From contig JAFEKR010000016.1 in the NCBI GenBank assembly GCA_019022495.1, positions 1,054,001-1,118,000 of the forward strand: a DNA stretch of 64,000 bases, read 5' to 3'. The position numbers and the translations under genes were made by a program. Positions 1-11,454 of the stretch are shown one piece after another. Below the pieces are notes generated by a model that was not told the DNA's origin, did no database searches, and saw only the letters and a program-made list of their open reading frames with translations. This DNA is from Epichloe hybrida (lineage: Eukaryota; Ascomycota; Sordariomycetes; Hypocreales; Clavicipitaceae). The number at the start of each line of letters is the position of its first letter. The stretch's first letter is position 1.

Positions 1-719
1 AAGGATGTGCCGCCTTCCAGCTTTCTCACTTTCTTTCGAATCTACAAATGCCACCATCATCTTCGCAGGTGACGTAAAAATTCGCAATCAAAGTCCTCGC
101 CAGGGCATCGGGGTTTTGCGAGCAAGGGCGATCGGGACTCAGTCAGGGCGCGTTGATCGGCAGCAGTTTGTCATTCCAGGGAAAAAATCAGTGGCCATGG
201 GATTTTCGCGAACAAGGGAGCCACGGTTGGGTGTCGTCTGCTGCTGCGACAACGAGGGCCTGCGCATCGGTAGCGCCCTGGGCGCGGGCCGCTCCAGAAG
301 ATCTCGATGTGTCGTAAAGGGTAAAGGGGGAGGCATCGATTAATCACCCGCACACTGTACCATCTATGTCGCCGATAGTTATGCTGCGGGGAAAAGCCAG
401 CAGGGGAGGAGGTAAGTGGCTTTCCAGTGCGGCCAACGAAACCCGAGGGAAACTACAGTCGATCTGCGGCGGCAATGCGGGCTCGACTGGGGGGGGTTTG
501 GCAGCCATGGGATTGATTCTGGCAGCAGCCAGCATGCTCCTGTTGCACGAAAAAAGAGGCGCAGCCACTGGCCACTCTGCTGTCAGGCTGCAGAAAATCT
601 TGTCGGTATAAAGGTCTCGTCCCCAGATTCAAAGCATCTTCTTCTTGTTGACCACGGACAGGGTGGTTCTCCTCTGCAGTGAAGACGACTTTGCGCGCCT
701 CTCATGTCCGGGAGGGTGA
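1..719. other. Intergenic, no supported gene
   Basis: I see no conserved protein, tRNA or repeat here. Short open frames exist on both strands but overlap one another and resemble no family. The stretch lies downstream of the hypothetical gene that ends at 720 on the minus strand, so part of it may be that gene's 3' untranslated region. Confidence 0.4.
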
Positions 720-1276
720 CTACCACGGCGGGAGTCTGGCGGGAGAGGAGTCCGAAGAAATGTAGCGTTGGTTCGACTCGGGGCACTCGACCGACAAGTG
801 ATCTGCCACATACTGGGCCACCATCTCTATTTTCTTGGCTTGCTGCTCCATCTGCCGGTCCGTGTCCAACATGATTTCGTAATGGAAAGGTTTGATGAGG
901 AGAAGTGCTCCGTCCTCAGTCTGTTGAGCATGGCCGGGCGCACCAATACTGCTGACAGTATTCGGCGTATGCGGTGTCAAGCTTGCATCTGTCCATTGTT
1001 GCGTGTTGAAGATGCTAGTGGAGATGGGCAACTGACGAGGGTGACAGTATGAGCGAGCAGAAGAAACAAGTCATAGTTGAGGAGCGAGGACTTTGAGTAT
1101 TACCTGGTGATTGCCCCTGGAATATTTGTTTGTCAAGAGATCGCGATCCAGGCGTCGTCTGGCGTCAGACTTCTTGTGGTGGGTCTTGTGGTGGGAGCGG
1201 TCCGCCATGTGGCCCGACGCCTGGCGCAGGTCGTCTCGCCACACGACGAGCGCCATCAGGAGGCCGGTGGAAGAAC
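720..1276 (-). CDS. Hypothetical protein, last two exons (5' end unresolved)
   Basis: Two minus-strand frames join through a clean 72-bp intron (1032-1103, GTAATA...CAG, phase 0 on both sides), which argues for a real gene. The upstream exon reads through a short hydrophobic stretch (LLMALVVW) into a basic segment rich in His, Lys and Arg. The last exon carries a charged helical stretch (MEQQAKKIEMVAQYVADHL) and ends at the TAG at 720. A single membrane helix followed by a basic tail is possible. The 5' part is unclear because the exon runs straight into a 159-bp repeat at 1271. I do not recognise the family. It could be a decayed gene. Confidence 0.4.
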
Positions 1277-1429
1277 TGATCAACAGGAACGAAGCTTTAG
1301 ATGATTTAAATGGATCAAATTGAAAATCAAGGTAATAATTAGGGAGGAAAAGAAACCCTATTAAAAAGTCTGCTGGTGGGGTTTTTGTGCTAGGTGGGCC
1401 AGGTGCCTCGCACCTGCCCCCACCCGTCA
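1271..1429. repeat. 159-bp direct repeat, copy 1
   Basis: Matches 1921-2079 over 159 bp with only four differences, all transitions. It contains an AT-rich half and, near one end, an imperfect hairpin centred on AGGTGC-CTC-GCACCT. The sharp edges (aagaactgat at one end, cacccgtca at the other) suggest a small mobile or intron-like unit. No terminal inverted repeat or obvious target duplication is visible. Confidence 0.75.
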
Positions 1430-1590
1430 CGTCCACCACCACTCAGTGGTCGCCCCCAACCATTAGTCTAAAAAAAAAAACATCAGATATCACTATGGGC
1501 ATCCCTCCCCTTAACTCATAAGCTCATGCTATTAACCCCTTAATCCCTTGGCCGTTCCGTTCCTCTTCTTCTAATCTTGGTCTAATGTAG

Positions 1591-1920
1591 TCAGTTAATG
1601 ATCATAATGACTTCCAATATCTCCATGTCTGACGGGGCTAATAGCCCATCGGCTCCTCCCCTAAAATCAGCGAACAACTCCCTATAGACAGTAAAAGCCT
1701 TTTCAGATAGATGATTGCGCTTCATCAAGTTACCTAGCTGTGTCAAATAATCTCCAATCCTGATCAGGACGTCGGGCCTTCCCAGCACTCTCAGAGGGCG
1801 GAGTCCTCCCTCAATTCCATATAGGCACTCGGCCACTGCTTCGGAGAATAGAGAGTCTGCGGACTGATCACCTCCCAGGGCGTCAGCCCACAAGCCCAGC
1901 TGGCCAACGGTGTGGTCGCC
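1591..1920 (-). pseudogene. Hypothetical coding fragment
   Basis: A minus-strand frame reads from the edge of repeat copy 2 to a TGA at 1591 and looks protein-like (for example SLFSEAVAECLYGIEGGLRP, then RIGDYLTQLGNLMKRNHLSE). It has no start codon of its own; upstream it meets the 159-bp repeat. The frame would fit an exon following an intron that ends ...TTGATCAG at the repeat edge. Fragments further upstream (2090-2420) are in other frames. I read this as the 3' exon of an unrecognised gene, perhaps decayed. Confidence 0.35.
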
Positions 1921-2079
1921 AAGAACTGATCAACAGGAACGAAGCTTTAGATGATTTAAATGAATCAAATTAAAAATCAAGGTGATAATCAGGGAGGAAA
2001 AGAAACCCTATTAAAAAGTCTGCTGGTGGGGTTTTTGTGCTAGGTGGGCCAGGTGCCTCGCACCTGCCCCCACCCGTCA
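1921..2079. repeat. 159-bp direct repeat, copy 2
   Basis: Second copy of the unit at 1271-1429, in the same orientation and exactly 650 bp away. The four differences are all A/G or T/C. Both copies abut protein-like minus-strand sequence at the same edge, the one ending ...TTGATCAG on the minus strand. Confidence 0.75.
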
Positions 2080-2420
2080 GGTGGTGTGGAACAGGTGGTC
2101 CTCGGGGTGCCGCTCGACGAACTTCTTGACCATCTCCCCAGACACGAATCGAGGATCGAGCGACAGAGGCCGTCGAAAGGAACACCAACACGGCACCTCT
2201 CGTCAATTGTCGACATGTTGTCGCACACCACTTCGACAGGCCTTCAAGTGTGAGGGGTCCGCGTTCCGTGGGAGATTTCCACTCAAACCCCAGCCTCTCC
2301 AGTTTCTCGGTCATTTGGGACTTCCGTATCTTGGAGGATACCGACAAAATCAGGCCCTTCACTGCTCTCATGTTGCCCTTCACCAGCATGTCCTGTTGTA
2401 AGATCACCAAGACCAAAGCA
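2080..2420 (-). pseudogene. Frame-broken hypothetical coding remnant
   Basis: Protein-like minus-strand stretches lie in three different frames: KLERLGFEWKSPTERGP around 2300, DERCRVGVPFDGLCRSILDS around 2160-2205, and EMVKKFVERHPEDHLFHTT ending in TGA next to repeat copy 2. No consistent intron set joins them. This suggests an unrecognised gene with frameshifts, or exons I cannot resolve. It may be one locus with the fragments at 1591-1920 and 720-1276. Confidence 0.25.
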
Positions 2421-3454
2421 TAAGTTATTACTTTGCTAGCAAGAATCTTAGTAATTAAAAAAAATGGGGCACGAATGGCAGGCCTCGATCCTGGAAACTT
2501 GAGCACGGCCATTAGGGGGAACGTGTTGCGAGGCATATAGGGGATAACACACGTAGAAATTAGTGGCCAGTCGGCTGCGCCTCTTTTTTTCTAGTGCAAC
2601 AAAACGCGCACGTGAAGAGTGCGGGTCGGGCCACACCGGTCGCTCAATGCCCATGGCGACGCGATAGTCTAGACGTGGGAAAGAGGTGTGGCCATGCAAA
2701 TTACATGCATGCCGAGAACTAGTAGGGTAAGACAAGTTGATATAGTATGAGTGTAGGGGAGGAGAAGTTGGGGTGAAGTAAAGTAGGTGTGCAGAAGGGG
2801 AACCCCAGAGAAAATAAAACAATCAGGTAGGCAGACCGAGTATTTGTAGCAAAAAAGTCCCCCAATGCGTGCCGGCCCCTGAATCACCGAGCCCTTCCTT
2901 CATTGGCTCAGCCCGAGTCACTGCTGCCTCCGTTTGCTTGCGTTGTTTGCCTGCGTCTGCTGGCGTTTGCTTGCACCTGGCGCGCACGACTTGGCAACTT
3001 TTGACGGCGAAACAAGGAAAATACACAGAAGAGCAGTCTTGAGAGAAGACGTGCCTTCTCATTCACTGCCATAAAAGTTGGCATCGTTCTTGGTACCCAC
3101 CGAGATCTAAGTGACGACTTATTATTGGAGTGGATACTTTCGACATCTCCATCTCTGTAGATTCAGATGAAAAAAGCAGTATTCGATATGACTAATGCTA
3201 AACAAGGTATATCGCATATCTCTGAAGCTCATAATGTGCAATGGCGAGCTTTCAGACAGCTCTGTGTTCAGAGAACCCATGCTCCCAACCCAATGCTGTG
3301 CTGTAAGAAAATAACATATCCCAGGCAGTCGAGATGGACGACTGAGGATGCTTACCGTCATTGACAGCCAAGCCTCTTTTCCAATCACCTCACCCATATA
3401 TCCGCAAACGCCGTATAATGATCGCCAAAGCTTCAATCAACGCCTGAAGAAAAT
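2421..3454. other. Intergenic, no supported gene
   Basis: No conserved protein or RNA gene was found. Part is low-complexity (the tgcttgcgttgtttgcctgcg stretch near 2935). The end nearest 3454 is likely the 3' untranslated region of SAP30. Confidence 0.4.
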
Positions 3455-4122
3455 TTACAATGCAGCCTCAGGATGCCTAGTGATAGGAAACCTTCCCTTG
3501 CTGCCGATTTGGTCCGCCCCCCCGAACATTTTTTGACTCCGTACTTTGTAGATGAAGTCGACTATAACATCGTTCTCTTGTATGCCGAGGCCGTTGAAAT
3601 GCTTCCTAACAGCTTTTTCTAGACCATCTTTGCTTTGCCGTCGGGCCTGCTGTTTTCGGATCATCGTTGGGGAGTATTGACCGATGCTGCCAGGACGTGA
3701 TAGCACAGTGTGATGGAACTTGCTGGCGAAGGCGGTAGGGGCGCTCAGTTGATGCTCGCGGCAATAGGAATGTAGAGATTCACGTTCAAACAACGACCAG
3801 TTTATCTGTACCGGGCGGTATTGTGTTAGCAAAGTTTTCACAGAAAAGCCAGCAGGCTTGGCCTCGGCGACCCGGGCAGCGCAAGGAGGAAAAGTCAGTG
3901 GGTGCCTACCGATGGTGCTTGAGGCTCGGTGATGTTTCGCGACGGAGCTGATGTGGGCGCAACCGCTGCTGCTTCGCGAAGCTGTGAAGCACTGGACTGG
4001 CTAGCACCTCGGCGCATCTTTGCTGAAGTTGGTTTGCCCTCGTTGCCTTTTTCCTTGGGATTGGCAGCAGCGTCTGCCTTGTGATCGTCGGCAACAGCCC
4101 GTGAGGACTTTGCTGGCGCCAT
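3455..4122 (-). CDS. SAP30: SAP30-like subunit of the Sin3/Rpd3 histone deacetylase complex
   Basis: Nuclear corepressor subunit; Sap30 binds the Sin3 scaffold of the Rpd3 deacetylase complex. Exons 4122-3910 and 3805-3455, intron 3806-3909 (GTAGGC...CAG, phase 0), 187 aa. Residues about 1-70 are a low-complexity, Ala/Lys/Ser-rich leader. Exon 2 carries the Sin3-binding domain: WSLFERESLHSYCREHQL, then LSRPGSIGQYSPTMIRKQQ, then AVRKHFNGLGIQENDVIVDF and YKVRSQ, a close match to the family core. The last 25 residues after YKVRSQ look unlike the family and may reflect a missed 3' intron. It is transcribed in the same direction as IML1 upstream. Confidence 0.85.
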
Positions 4123-4824
4123 CTCGGGTAGTTCGACGGGTGAAAGGATCCGAGTGCTTGGGAAGTTGAAAAGGCCAATTGATAGAATTTGTATTCGAAA
4201 AGGATTGAGAGCGCGACCATGTGCTGTGACGGATCATGACTAGTAAGTACCCAAGTAGAGGGGTGGCAGCGGAAAGCGCGACATCGCAACTGCCACTTTT
4301 AGAAGGCAAGCGGGGCGGGCGGTGAGAGATGTGCGCGTGGGCGGGAAGGTCGGAACGCCCGAAGGCTTCCTTCCAGATTGAACGACGACGCCAAATAGAC
4401 ATGTATGCAGCAAGCTGGCTCGGCGTTGACCGACTGACTGTCAAGTGGACGGAGGAGTGACGACGCACTCGCAAGTGAGAAGACTGAGGATACTCCGTTT
4501 GCTTTGAAAATCTCTATAGCTCTATATAATATGACTTGAACGGTTAGACGCATCCTTTTCTTCATGTCAATCCTGTCATTCTTCACCCAGCGCTGCTATG
4601 GTCTGTCATTATTTGAATTTATTGGGGAATAGAAATGCGAGATAAGAATCACCTCTTTCCCTCTTGAATGATCATCTGCATCTATATTTATTACATCTCA
4701 CTTGTCTCTCCCAAAAAAACCCCCCCCCCCGTAAAATCAGCCTTGAATAAGCGTTATCCGCCAAATTGTTCGAGACGGGCGCGTGTGTGTGGGCTAGCAT
4801 CACGTCCTTTTTGGTGGTGTTTCC
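4123..4824. other. SAP30 promoter / IML1 3' flank
   Basis: About 700 bp between the SAP30 start and the IML1 stop. It holds a C10 tract near 4721 and AT-rich sequence, with no gene. It should contain the SAP30 promoter and the IML1 3' end. Confidence 0.5.
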
Positions 4825-7800
4825 CTACTTGCCCTTCGACCCTAAACCCATTCCATCGTACTGCACGCTTCCTCTCCTGAGGAACGCCATGGGGCTACTC
4901 ATCCGCATGCTTGCCATGGCGGAAGCAGAGTGCCCATTCCCCCCCGAAGAACTTTCACCCAGCACGCCCGGTGGGAGACCCAGTGAGGGAATGCTTGCCT
5001 CGGGGACGGATTCTAGACCTGCCATCGAGTGAGTCGTTGCTGTGGATGTGGGCGTCCCGTGAGGTCGCTGTTGACCCTTTTCCAAGACATCTTTGTAAAA
5101 TGCCGTCAGGGCCGCCTCACTGTGGCAAAAGACTTCCAATTCCGCCTTGAGGGCTTCGGGTTCGGGAAGGGCAGCATGGTGGGGAACTTTGCATCCCGCA
5201 ACGGGAGCATCGACGGGTCGGGTAGCAGGGGAGAATTGGGGGAAGGCAGGTCGTACTTGCGGCGATACGATTAGTGCGGAAGCATCAGAGGAGGACGCAT
5301 TGCCACCCGCCGGCATGGTGTGGCCGGCCGCGTAGGAGGATGGGATATGAGACATGGCACGGGCGGTGTTTGGGAGAGATGACGATGTTTCAGGGTGGAC
5401 CACTTGGCTGCGGAGCTCTTTGTCGCGAGCAATACTGGTGCGTTTGTTGTAGAGTCTGTTGGCGAGGACCAAGAAATCTCCCTCATTGGTGATTTGTGCG
5501 AGCAGTGCGCCCGAGCGGTGGATGTACTGCGTGTATTTGAACTCGGGCTTGCCCCATGAGCAGCGCACATCAACGTCAGAGGGGAAGTTGGTTGCAGCCT
5601 CCATGTCGAGGACAAAGTCGAAGCTTTTAAGAATGGCTGTCTGATAGAAACTCTTGCTTGGACCGGCCTGGAGGCTTAGGGAATTGGGATCATAGTACGC
5701 CTCAGGTCGCTCGAGTGGTGGCCGAATCGCGAGTTGAATCAGGTATGGCTTACGGAACGGGTTGGTTTCCGTGATGCGGCACGCCTCATTGATGGGTACC
5801 TGGACCAGCCGAAGGCCATATTGGCTGGCTTCTCGCTCCCAGATTTCTAATGTGTCTTCAACTAGCTTAGACGTCGCACTCATCCAGCCTATGCGGATGT
5901 GATAGCAGTTGTCCGGGTTATGAAGGCGATCATAGTGCAAGTCTATTCGCTCTGGACGTTGCGATCTCTTTCGTGGATCAACGTCGTACCGGATCATTTT
6001 GCTGAGCATAACCCGCGGGCGGTTTTGAAGTGCTTGACTCGATCCCGGTGGAAGATCAAAGGATGCCGGTGACTTCGCATCATTCGAAGCCGGTGGCCGT
6101 GGTATACTAGGGCGAGGCGAATCACGGCTGTCGTCCGACGACAATGGAGGAGCAGGGGATGACACATCTCGGCGTCCGCCTCCGCCAAACCATCCAGGTC
6201 GAGACTTTGCAAATTCGGGCGCAATCTGATAGAAGTAGTTGCCGTCACGGAAATTGTGACGTCTTTCCACATGAACGAAAAGACCTCTTCCTTTATCAGA
6301 CTTGCCCTCTGTTCCGTCCTTCTCCTTCTCTTTGTCCTTGTCTTTTTCCTTTTCCTTGTACTTCGGGTCGTTGGGGACCATGAGTACATTTCCAAGCTCC
6401 TCAGCCTCTTCTCGGCTATCAAGATCTTCAAAGTTGTCCAGCAGCCAAGTGGCCATGTCTGATCCTATGAAAGCGGCGGTATGCATCCTGAGATGCCACC
6501 GTCGGTTTCGAAGCGGCACTCCGCCACTTTCCACTGGTTGCTGCATAGCATCTGCCAACGCTGCAAGATTGAGATTTGTCCGCTGAAATCGCTCTTTCCT
6601 AGTGACGAGCTGTTTCTTGCGGTGGCTACCCTCCAGGTTTTCCACAAGTGGCAAGGTTTCAAGCTCAGCGGCGATCACCGCGGATGGATCTTCGGTCTTG
6701 TACACAATGTCTATGGCGCTTCGACGTTTTACAGCTGCTTGAAATCTGCGCTCTGCCGGCGGCACATACCGATTGCGCTGCCACAGCTGGGCCAGCTTTT
6801 TGATCCCTTCAATACGGAGCTCTTCCGGATTGTCACCAGTGTGAGCACGAGAAATCGATAGATGGCGCGGGCTCAGCGGGATGAGAACAAATCTTGCTCG
6901 CCAAAACCTCAAGCTGTCTATCATCTCGTCGTAGTGGCCCGCGAGATAAGAATCAATTGTGTTCCAGTTCCTGTCTGGTTTGGGTGTAAGGATATCTATT
7001 GATCGAGTCTCGTACTCAGAGTCCAGATGTGTCCGGATAGCTGGCCTGTACGTCGATGGAAAGTTCTGAGACTCTGGCGTCGAATCAGTAGGCTTCCGCA
7101 GGTAGATGTTCACTTCGACTTCTGTGCCATTAACACATGATAGCTGATGAATGGTGTTTCCCATAGACATGAAGACATTGGTCCCATCATCGAGGGGCTG
7201 ATCACGAGAAAATATGTCTGCAATCTTGATCACTTTCTGGCCAAATGCGCGAGCCACCAATGGCCCAACAACGACCTGAAATCCTTGCGAAAAGCGCATG
7301 CTGATGAGCTCCTTCATGAATTCTTTGCGAGACTTGGGTTCGTCGACAATATCGTCATCCACGTTCTGATCCACGTTGTAAGGATGCCTCTGGTACTCAG
7401 CATCAAACTGTGCTTTGGATGGAAAGTACTCTGTTGTTAACGGCACAGCCGCGGGACAGCAGAGCGTCTTCCATTTCTGAACCTTCATGTCGGATGTGCG
7501 TGGAAAGACGTGCTGCCACCGACTGTACAGGGCAGTGTCATCGATTCTGTAGCTTTCGGGGTTGGAAGGATTCAGCAGCGTCAGCCAAGGAGTGATGGCT
7601 GTAGTTGGCGAGAGCGTGGACGGCAACTCTGGAACGACGCCGGCTCTTAGTTTGCTAGTGTATACTTTCTGAGCATCTTCTGCTCGCAGTGCGTTGGAGA
7701 AGCGGACGTCGTTATCCTCTGGACGCCTCTCGCGACGAATCGCGGGGTTGGCGGGTAAGACAGACGGCGACTTCACGTTGACTTGGCTAAATGCCGTACT

Positions 7801-10594
7801 TGGCCTACTAAAGGCATCTCTCGAGATTGGAATACTCGGCGTTGCAGGCATTCCATCGATTGTGGTATCAATTGTCTCTGACCTTTGTCTCGGCACTGAC
7901 ATGGAGGACGGGCTGCTCGTAATGGTTTGTGGAGTCGAAGGTCTGACATCCGACAATGAACGGGGATTGGAAGACGGTCTCGAGTTGGTCGACAACACAG
8001 CCGCCGCGCTGACAGTCTCAACCTTGACCTCAGCCGTGACAACCTTTGGTGCTGCTACTCCAAATCCTCGCTGCCCAAGACTGATTTGCCGCATGGATTT
8101 GGGTTTCTTAATTGAATACGCCTTCTTCGATGTAGTGTTGGCCTGAGCTGCCTCAGTTGCGGGCTTTGGTGTCGATAGAATGGGTTTTTCCAATTCTGCT
8201 GTGTTCAACGAAAGTTTCCTAGAGGATCGCAAAAACGCAGCAGCTTTTCTTTCAGGAAGGGATGTCCCCAGCGCAGAAGCATCATCAGTCTGCTGTTTTC
8301 GGGTCGCATCTTCAAGTTCAGTTTTGTTCTTCGACAAGCGACGGTGGTGGTTGTGATGGCGACCTATGGTGGGTTTTGCTTTTGCATCGTCATATTCTTG
8401 TAGTTGCTTCCAAAGCAACTTTTCTCCTGTACGCGCGAGTTTATCAGGTGCAAACTTCTGGTAACCGTATACGTGATCAAACAATGCTTCAGGGTGGTTC
8501 TTGCTAGGAACGTAAAGTGTTTCACCCAGGCGATCCATGCGTCGCTTAGTGACAGCACTTGCTTGGATGCTGTGCGTTGGATAGTTGGGGTCGGTTTGCA
8601 ACGGTGCAGTCTCGATTTCATTTGCGTCCAAGATACTTTGCATTTGCAAATCATACATGCGACATCTGACCTTGAACCAACCATCATCTTCCTGTTCGAC
8701 TTGGTTCGATACAGCCAGTGCAATGCCAGCATATGATAATGAATCTTCGCTGGTTCCAGTCCAGTACGAGACATGCAGCCACTGGGGCAAAGCATAGCAG
8801 TACATTTCGCTGGCTCCCATCAAGGCAAGCGTCTCGATTCTGCCCGCAAGATTGGAGGCTTTCGTGGGGGAGAATGACCCAGAGAAGGATTTGTAGCTCC
8901 CAATGACTGGAGTGGGCTGGTTTGGTGTACTATCCCGGCTGTGAAGGGATCTGGACAGGGCGTTTCCCTGTCCTCCACGGCCATCATCAGAGTACTGGGG
9001 GTTGCGGTACTTGAAAAGCGGCGCGGAGTGCAAGGGCATGCTCCCCATGCATATTAGGTCCAAGCCAATTCCATTTCCTACGAGGGCTTCCGTTGTTCGT
9101 CGCAATGTCTCGTAGTCTACCTCAAAAACACCAGGTCCAGGGGTTATGACGGTGATTGATATTCCTGTTCGCGTAAGGTCTCGGTCTATGTAGTCGTGAG
9201 CAAACTGAGATGCTGCCATGTTGATAGCCTCCAAGACATTTCCGTAAATCGAAAGGGATGATTCAGCTTTGATTGGACTAGGCACTCCATCCTTGCCCTT
9301 CTCATCCTCAGAAGGCGCGTGGTTGAAGGCTTTCGCAGTTTGGTGATGCAAGCTGATGTCTCGGCGGAAATAGTTGAATTCCTTCTTCAGCTGGTACAGA
9401 ATGGTGGTCCATTCAACGCTTGCCATCTCGCTTACTACTACGCGATAAAAATCTTTGTATGGGCGACGATCTCCCGACGGCTGCAGCCCAGTGTAGTACT
9501 CATTCAACGAGGAGCTGTTCACTAGGTCTGCACTTATGCCAGTATCATACTCTACGCGAGCAAATAGGACGATACTGACGAGATGTTTCACCTTGAGCAC
9601 TGCCCATCGTTTAAACAAGGCAGGCAAGAAGCCGTTGACAACTTTGTTGAACATGATTTCTCCCGAGGCCTCCGGGTCGAAATCCCACATTTCCCGCGCC
9701 ATCTGGATGAACAGGACATATTTTGCTGATTCGCTGCGAAAGATTGGCCGAGTGTTCTTAGCAAAGAATGCGGAATGGACAGTCTGACCATTGACGTAGA
9801 CTGCAGTAATCTGGGCTTTGATTGTGCCCAAGAAGAATATGGATTGGCCCTTGTACACTGTCCTTTGCGTCAGCTCTCCGATAGCCAACCTCCACATGTC
9901 AGCTCTTGAAAGGTACTGGTCCTTAAAGGAGATTTCGACATGCGTTGCCTCAACGGCAGGGTGATCATTGTCAACCTGTTTGAGACTGTCAGCTAGACAT
10001 GTAACCATCACAGGGCACCCCGTACTGTGTACAGCGTAATTGTGAACGTACTGGTCGTAGTAGAACTTGAGAGCCCCTTTTCAACCCAAATGCGTCGGCA
10101 ATGTGTCTCGCAATATGCACCTCTACATCTGGATGACGGGCCTTCATCTCCTTGGTCATGTCCCTTGCTACGAAAATGAAGGTGTACCCAAGATCATGTT
10201 CATGATCACCCGAGGTGCTTGGTGCGATTCTAGAATGATCTAGGTGCTCAATGACCTGTTTGTTCACGCTTCCATAGCCATTGGCATTATTCTTAGAATC
10301 ACCTTTCAATGGCACAATTGCCATGAGCATGCCTGGCAAGACATGACCAGCGAAGTGATCCAGATTGAGTAGAGCCTCGTCCTTGGAGTATCCATCATTC
10401 ACGGAGATGGTGCAGCATCGCTCCGACTTGTGCCTCTTGTCCTCTTGAAATGTTGAACGCGTCGATGTACTGCCCGGAGAGCTTGGCGACTCGGTTGACC
10501 CGCGGTCAAAGCCCACAGAGGTAGATTGATGAAGGTGGGACCATCGCGGCCCCCTGCGCGGGCCGAAGGGATTGGGCGCAGCATATCGAGACAT
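4825..10594 (-). CDS. IML1: Iml1/DEPDC5, GAP subunit of SEACIT/GATOR1
   Basis: Vacuolar-membrane GTPase-activating subunit that turns off Gtr1 (RagA/B) and so TORC1 when amino acids are scarce; acts with Npr2 and Npr3. Exons 10594-10052 and 9975-4825, intron 9976-10051 (GTACGT...CAG, phase 0), giving 1896 aa, in the family range. After a Ser/Pro-rich start, the Iml1 N-terminal domain spans the exon junction ([17 protein letters not shown], then [20 protein letters not shown]). A long disordered, Ser/Thr-rich stretch follows. The central conserved block includes [14 protein letters not shown] near residue 1209. A DEP domain lies at about 1333-1431 ([17 protein letters not shown] ... NYFYQI), interrupted by a Lys/Glu/Asp-rich insert. 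The C-terminal domain follows. It is divergent from the zinc transporter, with about 860 bp between starts. Confidence 0.93.
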
Positions 10595-11454
10595 TGGGTG
10601 GTTTGGCCCTCATCTCAGCATGCGTCGTCTGGTACGATGCGTCGGGGCTGGATCGTACATGGCAGAGCTGGTACTTTCCGATGGCGTTGCAGCTGCAATC
10701 TATGTAGCATTGTTGTAGATGATCATGGCGCGGCTTATTAGTTGTGGCAGAATGGGCACTGGGTCACTGACGCAGCAGCCTGTCAGCAGCCTGTCAGCAG
10801 CCTGTCAGTGTTGCGCCCCCACCATACCGCCCACCATACCGCCCACCGCCTGCCGAAATCGACGCAGGTTTCCGTCCAGTTCCCATTTATCCACCCCACC
10901 ACCATTTATGAATGTAACAACATCCGGGCGAATTGCTTCCGTCATGTGCTCAAACACCAAACATCCAGCGTAGTACTGCCGCAGCAAACCCGTACTGGTG
11001 CAACTCCAGAAGCCGTGTTCTTGGCTTTTGTCTCCTCTCTGAACTTGTTTGCAACGTAGCTCACCCGAATCCAGCCCACCACGCCGAGTTTCTGGAAACG
11101 TTTGATCACAACGACCTAAGATGGGGGCCATACTGCCCCGATGCCGCCTATTCACTGCTACGCAGGAATGCTACACAGGAATGCTACGCAGGAAAGCGAC
11201 TGGAGCCAGACTTTTTGAATGCATTGTAACTTGACTTTCTTCCCACTTTGATTTTTATACCCAGCTTCATGTGTCTCTCCAAAGGCCCCAGCTTCTCATT
11301 CTTGGCTGTGCTGGACATGTGTCAATTGTCCAGCTGGCCGCATCTGCTTGACACTTGATCTTCTCTTCTTTTCTTCGTCAATAGTTAACAATCTTCGAGC
11401 CTGGATTTATTTGCTTTTTCCGTCCCTCATTCACATTGACAAGCCTCGCACACG
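10595..11454. other. Divergent promoter region, IML1 / zinc transporter
   Basis: About 860 bp between two divergent start codons. A short tandem array (cagcctgt repeated around 10778-10808) and the gccaccataccgcccaccat duplication near 10820 are visible. An overlapping minus-strand frame (10805-11155) shows no family resemblance. Confidence 0.5.

Noticed and set aside
9989..10051. C-terminal extension of the IML1 first frame ([11 protein letters not shown]...)
   Set aside because: It is intron sequence: donor GTACGT at 10051 and acceptor CAG at 9976 join PRO to VDNDHPAV in phase 0, the conserved Iml1 sequence.
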